41,028 bases of DNA from a virus: the IMG/VR virus record IMGVR_UViG_3300046002_005060, positions 1 through 41,028 of that record; one strand, written 5' to 3'. Shown in pieces: positions 32,775-39,400 of the stretch. The translations under genes were made by a program, and so were the position numbers. The notes beneath the pieces are model-generated. The model searched no databases. It was not told where the DNA came from and was given only the letters and a program-made list of their open reading frames with translations. Position 1 is the first letter of the stretch. Every line of letters starts with the position of its first letter.

Positions 32775-33077
32775 TTAAGCCAGTGGGGTCCAGTCGATTG
32801 TGCTGAGGATATTAGCGCCTCCTGAATGGATGTAGGTGTTGGCCAGAGTGGAGAGGACGATGGACTCCCCGGCGGCCACCACCGCCCCTTCGTCCAAGGT
32901 GGTCGGGCCCGGGCCGGAGTAGGTGTCCACTCCATTCACGGTCCACTTGGTCTTGATGGCTTGGTGGAAGAAAATGTTCCCGGTCCCCTTGTTGATGAGG
33001 ATGGCGTTGGGCGATCCCGGATTAGCGTGGATCGTCAGGATCTGGTTGTTCGAGGTGGTGTTGAAGATGATGGTCAT
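32775..33077 (-). CDS. Hypothetical beta-rich protein
   Basis: 100 aa, strand-rich (TIIFNTTSNNQILTIHANPG; NAILINKGTGNIFFHQAI), with VAAGESIVLSTLANTYIHSG near the end. The pattern G-x-x-x-x-L-x-x-G-x-x-V-x-L suits a small virion or fibre-domain protein. It lies 3 bp after the endolysin candidate. Unrecognised. Confidence 0.5.
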   Translation of the reverse strand: MTIIFNTTSNNQILTIHANPGSPNAILINKGTGNIFFHQAIKTKWTVNGVDTYSGPGPTTLDEGAVVAAGESIVLSTLANTYIHSGGANILSTIDWTPLA

Positions 33078-33080
33078 GGC

Positions 33081-33605
33081 TTAGATGAGGATGTAGTCGA
33101 AGGAGCGCTGGCCGGCCCGGCGCAGCTGGTCGTTGAGGGTGCTGCGGAAGGCTTCCCACTGGGCCGGGGGGATGGTTTGGCAGCCGAGGGAACTGGTCCC
33201 ACTGCTGCCTCCGCGGTGAATGTTGATGCCGAAATAGCCCCGGTCCGGTCCGCTGCCGTCCCGCTGCACCACCACCTCCGCGGCTTGCACGTAGGCCTGG
33301 TACTGCTTGCTGGCCGGCTTGCTCAGGCCGTGGATCCCGGCCTTGTAGCGCCACTTCCCGGGTTGGAGGGTGGCGATGCCCGAGCGGAACACGGACGGGT
33401 CCACGTTGGCGTTGTAGGCGGAGAAGTGCTCGGGCCCCATGACGACGATGCAGTCGTCGTAGATGCCCCGCTCATTGTCGGCCCGGTCGTCGTGATAGTA
33501 GCCGCGGAACCCGGCCACCGTGACCACGGTGAGATCGACCGCCGGCAGGCGGGACAGGGCCACCTCACGGGAGATGCGCGGACGTTGGTCAGGGATCAGC
33601 AGCAT
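33081..33605 (-). CDS. Endolysin candidate, L,D-transpeptidase-like fold
   Basis: 174 aa. The C-terminal half has GYFGINIHRGGSSGTSSLGC followed by QTIP: His130 then Ser139-x-Gly-Cys142, the H...S-x-G-C signature of YkuD-type catalytic centres. The first 80 residues contain VTVAGFRGYYHDD and IATLQPGKWRYKAGIHG, so the His/Cys site is embedded in a beta-rich domain. It would cut or modify peptidoglycan at lysis. No signal peptide is seen. Its start overlaps the 34-aa membrane peptide by 10 bp. No other lysozyme gene exists in the late region apart from the virion hydrolase. Confidence 0.6.
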   Translation of the reverse strand: MLLIPDQRPRISREVALSRLPAVDLTVVTVAGFRGYYHDDRADNERGIYDDCIVVMGPEHFSAYNANVDPSVFRSGIATLQPGKWRYKAGIHGLSKPASKQYQAYVQAAEVVVQRDGSGPDRGYFGINIHRGGSSGTSSLGCQTIPPAQWEAFRSTLNDQLRRAGQRSFDYILI

Positions 33606-33700
33606 GTGGGAAAGGGGAGGAGAGCCAACGCCCAGCCCACCAAGGCGCAGAGCGCGAGGAACAGCAGCACGATGATGGGCTCAAGCAGGCAGAGTTTCAT
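33596..33700 (-). CDS. 34-aa membrane peptide, holin-like
   Basis: One hydrophobic helix (EPIIVLLFLALCALVGWALA) in a 34-residue chain. It shares ATGA with the lipoprotein gene upstream and overlaps the endolysin candidate start. Position and size fit a minimal holin or pinholin (inference). Confidence 0.55.
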   Translation of the reverse strand: MKLCLLEPIIVLLFLALCALVGWALALLPFPTCC

Positions 33701-33876
33701 TTTTGGATTTGGACGGGCACCTTGCCACCGGAGGGAAAGAGCCACTGCCCGGTGATGCTTCCGCCGAAACCGCCAGACCGCTCTCCGGCGGGGAGCGTCA
33801 CCTGCCCGGTCAGGGTGAGGCAGCCGGGGCACGCGAGGACGGCGCATAACAAAAGGAGGCGGGTGGTTGCTTTCAT
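33697..33876 (-). CDS. Small lipoprotein, outer-membrane spanin candidate
   Basis: 59 aa. Signal peptide KATTRLLLLCAVLACPGC with a lipobox-like VLAC (or CPGC), then a Gly/Pro/Val-rich body. It is linked by ATGA to genes on both sides. A short lipoprotein next to a coiled-coil membrane protein fits a two-component spanin, Rz1-like part. Confidence 0.6.
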   Translation of the reverse strand: MKATTRLLLLCAVLACPGCLTLTGQVTLPAGERSGGFGGSITGQWLFPSGGKVPVQIQK

Positions 33877-34226
33877 GGTTTGGATGAGTTCTTGGCGATC
33901 TCGACGCCGAGGCTGGCGATCTTGGCGTTGACCCCATTGGCCTCGCGGAACGCGGCCTCGGAGACCTCGGTGTTGGTGGCGATCAGTTCCTTGATCTCGC
34001 CCATCTGCCGGGAGCGCTCGACCTTGCTGGACTCCACGGCGTCCACGGCCGTGACCGCCGCCCGGGCCGCATTCATGGTGCAGAGCTCCATGCGCTGCTT
34101 GTGCTGCACGTCGTCGCGCTTCCACTTCTTCTCATGGTGCTTGTCGACCCAGCGCAGGATCAGCAGGATGAGCGGCGTGATCGCGCCAACGATCTCAAGG
34201 ATGGGGATGGGTGGTTCTGGGTTCAT
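33873..34226 (-). CDS. Membrane-anchored coiled-coil protein, inner spanin candidate
   Basis: 117 aa from ATG at 34226. One N-terminal transmembrane segment (EIVGAITPLILLILRWV), a basic stretch (DKHHEKKWKRDD) and a long helical region with heptads (RQMGEIKELIATNTEVSEAA). The basic stretch follows the helix, so the C-terminus may be cytoplasmic, which would argue against an i-spanin; the call rests mainly on neighbours. It overlaps the glycosyltransferase-like gene by 4 bp. Confidence 0.5.
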   Translation of the reverse strand: MNPEPPIPILEIVGAITPLILLILRWVDKHHEKKWKRDDVQHKQRMELCTMNAARAAVTAVDAVESSKVERSRQMGEIKELIATNTEVSEAAFREANGVNAKIASLGVEIAKNSSKP

Positions 34227-34999
34227 CTGTCGAGCTTGTTGGTTTTCAGGTAGGCTTCCACCTCGGGCGTGGCATGGCCTATCCAAAGGGATCCGTCCGA
34301 GATCGAGCGGTAGCCCAGCCCGGCAAAGTTCCGCCCTACCCAGTCGTCCCAGCCGGCCACATGGGCCGGGTAGGCTTGCCCGTGGCGGTAGGTCACCCGG
34401 CACTCGATGGGCGGGATCCGGCGCATGGCCGCGCCAGAGTAGAGGGTGTAGCCGGCCCCCATCATGGGCGTGGAAAAGACACCACAGGGAATGTCGGTGG
34501 CGAGGGGCGGCGTCCATGGGTCGGCCAGCGAGGTGCTGACGTTGATGTATTCCGGGCTGCCCCGGATCCGGTAGACGCCCCCGATCTGGGCAATGTCCGG
34601 CCGCACATGCTGGGCCAGCTGCGCGAGGGCGTAGGGTGGCGGCAGGTTGTCGTCCTCGATGGACAGGAAGTAATCATCCGCCGAGGCCCGGCGGAAGGCG
34701 TCCCGGTAGAGCTTGGCCACGTGCCGGTGCTTGTCCGGCTCCGTGTTCTCGTAGGTGCCACTGGCCTCGGCCCGCCACATTTCCACGGTGTGCCCCTGCT
34801 TCATCAGCAGCTGGGCGGTGGGCACCAGCAGCAGGTAGAGCTCGTCGTCCGGCATCAGGTCCGAGACCGCCCACCGGAAGTGCGTCTTGTCAGGCCACTT
34901 CTCCTCGAGGAAGTAGTGCATCAGCTGATGCACGATGGGAGACTTCCCGCCCCACAACGTCAGCTGGCCAAACGTGCCAGCGTAAATCATGGCAGCCAC
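34223..34999 (-). CDS. Glycosyltransferase-like protein (GT-A fold)
   Basis: 258 aa. DDYFLSIEDDNLPPPYAL carries E-D-D (115-117), which suits the metal-binding DxD of GT-A enzymes, followed by IAQIGGVYRIRG and a Trp/Asp region VAGWDDWVGRNFAGLGYRSI. The N-terminal third has SPIVHQLMHYFL, like the start of a nucleotide-binding half. It overlaps the tail fibre by 13 bp, so the substrate could be fibre protein, phage DNA or host surface sugar; none is shown. Confidence 0.65.
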   Translation of the reverse strand: MAAMIYAGTFGQLTLWGGKSPIVHQLMHYFLEEKWPDKTHFRWAVSDLMPDDELYLLLVPTAQLLMKQGHTVEMWRAEASGTYENTEPDKHRHVAKLYRDAFRRASADDYFLSIEDDNLPPPYALAQLAQHVRPDIAQIGGVYRIRGSPEYINVSTSLADPWTPPLATDIPCGVFSTPMMGAGYTLYSGAAMRRIPPIECRVTYRHGQAYPAHVAGWDDWVGRNFAGLGYRSISDGSLWIGHATPEVEAYLKTNKLDR

Positions 35000-35931
35000 C
35001 TCCCGAGGAAATCAATGCTCAGCCCCTTCAACGAGAACCCATAGGGACCAGTGACCGAGGTCACGTTGACGTCCACCCGAGCCCCGCCCGGCATGCCGGT
35101 GGACCGCACCGCGGAGGTGAAGGCCGAGAAAGGAATCACGATGCTGTCCACGCCGGCGGAGTAGTTCCAGACCACGCTGGTATCCAGCAGCGGGGTATTG
35201 GACTGCCCGATGGTCAGCGACAGCTCGGCAGACATGCCGGCGTTCACGTTGGCGGAGATCCGCATGCCCTGCTCCGGCAGAAACCGGATGGGCAGCGTGC
35301 CCAGCCAGCGGGAGCCGGTCACCACCGTATCTTGCAATGCGAAGAGAGAATCCGGGGACCACACGTCGAAGACCTGCGGCGGGTTGTATTGGGTCCAGTC
35401 CCCGGTCGTCAGGCTCTTGCCCACCCATGCCGAGTAGTCCGAGAGCCGCACCCCCCACTGTCCGATGTAGGCTGGCTTGAGCGCCAGCTGGGCCGCCGGG
35501 TTGGCGAAGACCGCCACACTGTTTACGCTGCCTGCGCTGCCCGGCAGGATGGATCCGCCCACGCCGCCGGTGACCTGACGCCACAGCTGCTGCACCTGCA
35601 TCACCACGCGGTCGAAGCCCTGCTCGATCTGGGACGGGAGGATGGCCCCGCCGTCTTGGAAGTCGAAGGGCTGGTCGAACGGCACGCTGCGGAAGACCGT
35701 GACCCGGGCGGTCGCCGGCCATGCCGTCGCCGTCCTGATCTCGTAGCTGCCGCCGGTGCTGCTGATGGTAAACTGGGCGGCCGTCAGCGACACCGCGGCC
35801 GCGCCGGCCGGGCTCTCCACGGCCACGGCAATGTGCTCGGTGGAGACCACCGGGAAGGTGACAGGGTAGGCCGTCGAGGTGGACGCGTTGCCCACATACG
35901 AGGTGGCCGAGACTTGCAGGGAGAAAGACAC
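34987..35931 (-). CDS. Tail fibre protein with T7 gp17-like anchor
   Basis: 314 aa from GTG at 35931 (SFSLQVSATSYVGNAS), which gives a natural start; a longer frame exists upstream but has a His/Gly/Pro composition and covers a promoter. Residues about 80-120 carry the T7-type tail-fibre N-terminal block: RSVPFDQPFDFQDGGAILPS then QIEQGFDRVVMQVQQL. The remainder is beta-rich and probably forms the shaft and tip. It attaches to the nozzle and binds the host. Confidence 0.82.
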   Translation of the reverse strand: MSFSLQVSATSYVGNASTSTAYPVTFPVVSTEHIAVAVESPAGAAAVSLTAAQFTISSTGGSYEIRTATAWPATARVTVFRSVPFDQPFDFQDGGAILPSQIEQGFDRVVMQVQQLWRQVTGGVGGSILPGSAGSVNSVAVFANPAAQLALKPAYIGQWGVRLSDYSAWVGKSLTTGDWTQYNPPQVFDVWSPDSLFALQDTVVTGSRWLGTLPIRFLPEQGMRISANVNAGMSAELSLTIGQSNTPLLDTSVVWNYSAGVDSIVIPFSAFTSAVRSTGMPGGARVDVNVTSVTGPYGFSLKGLSIDFLGRWLP

Positions 35932-35973
35932 CCCATGACCCGCATGACCCGGATGCCGGACCGCAACCGGAAA

Positions 35974-36002
35974 TTGATTTGCTCCCTCAGTTGTGCTATC
36001 CT
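35974..36002 (+). promoter_or_regulatory. Sigma70-like promoter of the plus-strand moron-like gene
   Basis: -35 TTGATT (35974-35979), exactly 17-bp spacer, -10 TATCCT (35997-36002). The ATG at 36010 is 7 bp beyond, so the transcript should begin at the start codon (leaderless). It lies between the divergent tail fibre start and this gene. Confidence 0.65.
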
Positions 36003-36009
36003 CCTGCCA

Positions 36010-36444
36010 ATGCGCCACCGCCACCACCCCCAGAAGACCCTTCTTGAGTTAGTAGCCACCGCCCAACCCCCGCCACGGTTCCCCCGCGGGTACTTCAACC
36101 ACTGCATCACGCCCACCCGGGTGCTGCTCGACAGGGGTTTCACCCTCGCTCAGGCCATCGACTGGATGATCCAGCAGGGAGTCGTCAAACCAGACCACCG
36201 CAGCCAGTTCGCCAAGGCCATGCAGTCACGCATCACCCGGCTGAACCGGAAGCGGATCGACACCGCCCAGCAGTTCAGCTGGATGGAGAGCATCTTCTTT
36301 GATAGCTCCCACCTCGTCGCGGACGGTGAGATGAAGGCCGCCTGTGGCAGCCGGGCCACCAGTTGGGCCCCGGCCCGCAGCGAGTCCTCCCGCTGCCCCC
36401 GTTGCAAGGGGGCCGCCAACCGCCACGCCATCGTATCAGTCTGA
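36010..36444 (+). CDS. Moron-like plus-strand gene, unknown basic protein
   Basis: 144 aa. A His/Arg-rich start (RHRHHPQKTLLELVATAQP), then PRFPRGYFNHCITPTRVLLD, then a helical region with LAQAIDWMIQQGVVKPDHRS and FAKAMQSRITRLNRKRID, and a C-terminal CPRCKGAANRH that could bind zinc. The helical centre looks DNA-binding-like. It lies antisense to the surrounding late operon, has its own promoter and ends near an inverted repeat, as morons do. Unrecognised; a lysogen-expressed regulator or exclusion gene is possible. Confidence 0.65.
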   Translation: MRHRHHPQKTLLELVATAQPPPRFPRGYFNHCITPTRVLLDRGFTLAQAIDWMIQQGVVKPDHRSQFAKAMQSRITRLNRKRIDTAQQFSWMESIFFDSSHLVADGEMKAACGSRATSWAPARSESSRCPRCKGAANRHAIVSV

Positions 36445-36456
36445 GTTGATACGATA
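36430..36456. repeat. Inverted repeat between convergent genes
   Basis: ATCGTATCA (36430-36438) and TGATACGAT (36448-36456) form a perfect 9-bp inverted repeat with a 9-base loop, overlapping the stop codon of the plus-strand gene and 14 bp from the end of the giant gene. No T-run follows, so it may be an operator or a weak terminator for both genes. Confidence 0.65.
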
Positions 36457-36469
36457 GCTGGCGTGAGGG

Positions 36470-39400
36470 CTACGGGTTGGCCGCCCGCCACTTGGCCGCA
36501 GCCTCCTCCCGGGCGGCCTGCTTCTTGGCCTTCCTTTGCTGCTTCGCCTCCTCCTCGAGCGCCTCCTGCTGCTCCTCGGTGAGGGCTTTGGTCTCGGCCG
36601 CCTTGGCCGCCTTGTCTTGTTTCGCCTCGAGCTTGCGTTGGTTGGCGGCGTCCTTCATCAGGCGCTCCTTGTCGGTGTCGTAGAGCCCATCCACCACGGC
36701 CGCGCCGTCCCGCACCACGTGGGCGAGGCTGGACGCACTAGCCAAGTTCTCGTTGAACAGGCCCATCATCATCAGCACCGCCTCGGCGTCCTTCATCACG
36801 TCCTCCACCGGCTCGTCGGCCTCGAGGAACTCTCCTGAGAGCAGGTCGCCAGCGGCCCCCACCCCTTTGCCGAAGCCGCTGAACAGGTTGCCGCTGCTGT
36901 CCCACCCGCCGGTGACCACGGCGATGGCGGACTGCAAGGCCTCCCCGATGGCCGGGATCCCCGTTAAGGGACCGGCGATGGTGGACGCTACCAGTTCGGA
37001 GAGCTTCCAGTGCTTGTCGTCCAGCACCTCGTCGTCGTCATCGTCCCGCAGATCCCGCCACGCGTTGCGCAGGACGGCGGCCATCAGGCCACCCACGCCC
37101 CACACCACCACCGCCACCCGGGCTGCCCGGGCGGGGTCGGTCTTGACGTTCCCGGCAGCCCACGCCGCCAAGGCTACCTTCTGCCGGGCCTCGGACGCGA
37201 AGGCCCATCCCAGCTTGGCCAGCGGGTTGGTCGCGGTGTTCTCGTACAGGCTACGGGTGCCGGTCCGGGTCGGCTGGGCCACCCGCTCCACGGACCGTTC
37301 CGCGGCCTTGTGAGCGTAGGCCTCCGCGGCCGGCCCGGTCAGACCCAGCTTGGCCGCCTCGCCCATCTGGTAGTCCAAAATCATGGCGTAGGTGCCGGCG
37401 GTGAATAACGCATCTGCCCCGGAGATCAGGGTGCCCAGTCGCTGCACGGTGTGCTTGACCACACTCGGGTTATCAGAGCTCAACCCGGCGAGGGCCTGTT
37501 GCACGATTGGCGGCGCCTGGAGCATCCGCCGCTGGATGTAGCTGGATCCCATGGCCGCCTTCCATCCCAGCTGGCCGCTGGTGAGCTTGCCCAGCCGCAG
37601 CAGATAGGCACCGGACGGCATCTCCGCGATGGCCGCCCCCAGCTGGGTGCTCTGGATCATCAGCGTGCCCACCCGTCCCACCAAGGCCATGCGGGCCGCC
37701 CGGCCGGTCGCGCTGCCCAGTTCGACATTCATGGCCAGTCCCGCCCCGGCGTCCCGGGTGCCGCCCTGCGCGAAGACGTCGATCCACTTCCGCAGGACCA
37801 GCTTGCCCTGAGCCCCTGCCCTCGCTTCCACCGCGTTGCCCAGTTCCCGATTCCCCAGCACGGCCTGCGCCTCGACGGCGAAGTCGTAGTAGGCCTTCCA
37901 GTGCTCCATCTGTTTGGTGTGGGCCAGCATCACCTGCAACGCGTCCTTGAAATCAGGCTCGGCGATGGCGGTGCGGCTGCGGGTCCGCAGGCTGCCCGGC
38001 GTCAGGATGCTGCCGGTGGTGGTGCCGCCGCCCACCGGGTCGATCATCTCGCCGGCCTTGGCCTGAGCGGGGGCCACCGTCACCGGGGCGTAGTTGGCAT
38101 TTTGGGGCAGGTCCACCCCGTGGCGGGCCCGGTACATGGCGTTCAGCGGGCCATATTCCGCGGCGTAGATGGCGCGGATGAAGGCCAACGTGGACAGGCC
38201 TTCCGGCGACAGCTGGGCCATCGCCTCGTCCATCCACGCTTGGTCGTAGTGCCACGTGCCGATTGGCATGTTGCTCTCGTCCAATTTCCCCAGCATGTGC
38301 CTCTTCCCATCCGCCTGCTGCCACATCAGGGCCGATTGCATGATCTCCATCTCGGACAAGGTCCGCTTGCCTACCGTCTTGTCCTTTTGGGACAGCGCAT
38401 AACGGATCTTCTCTCCGGCGAGTGTGTCGCCCCCCAGCGCGGTGAAGTGACTATGCACCAACTCACCCATAGCCTGCACGGCGTCCTCATAGGTGTAGGC
38501 CGCCGCCCTCTCTTGGTCTGCCAGGAGGATCGCTTCCGCTGAGTCCATCCCGAACGTATAACGTAAAATCTCCTCGAAGGATGAGAGGCTCATGAACATG
38601 TTGCGGAGCTTGGCTGTCCACCCAAGATCAGCGATGGCCTTGGCGTCCCGCTCGGGCGCTTCTCCGGTCTTGCCGGTGTCGACCATGAGGCTGTCCCTGA
38701 TCGCCTGCCGGGCCAACCTCTTGGCGAGGATCTTCGCCTGCCACGCTTGGTAGCCGGTCTCGTAGGTCTCCTCGACCGCCGCGTAGGCCGCCTCCATCTG
38801 GGCCGCGCTGGCACCCTCGGACACCCGGGTGTAAATGGGCCGGCCCAGTTTGTCCAACCGCCCAGAGTCGGCGTATTCCGGCAGCCACCCGCCCACCAAG
38901 TTGACCAACTCACGCTCCCGCTGCGCGAGGGCCTCTTGTTCCGGGGTCAGGTCACCAGAGGCCAGCTGCAAGTCGAGCCCCGCGAGGGCCTTCTCGGTCT
39001 GTGCGGCGGTCCACTTGTAGGCCACCCGCACCACGTCCATCAGTAGCTGCACCTCGGGCCCCAGCTTGCCGGTCATCTTCTCGCCCGGCTTGGCGTTCTG
39101 AGCAGCCGCCCGCTCCAGTAGCTTCTCGAGGCTGGCCGTGAATTCCTTCTGAAGGTGGCGCTCGAGCAGGGGGGCGATGCGGTCGATGCGCCGGGCGATC
39201 TCATCCGCCCGGGCCTCGTCCGTGGCCAGCCCGGCGAGTTTGATCTGGCCTCCCACTTGGTAGCGGATCTCCGGCGGGAGAGCGCCCACGATGGCGTCCA
39301 GCGTCCGCATGTCCCGCAGCAGGGAGGCCCGCGGACTGTAGTCCTTCTTCTGCTTGGCGTCGATCCCGGTGCGCCACTCGTCCGCGGCGTCCTTCCCGAA

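Noticed and set aside
34636-36009. Plus-strand open frame upstream of the 36010 gene (part of a 602-codon frame)
   Set aside because: It runs antisense to the tail fibre and glycosyltransferase-like genes and has Arg/Pro/Gly-rich, non-protein-like composition. Only the part from ATG 36010 looks real.
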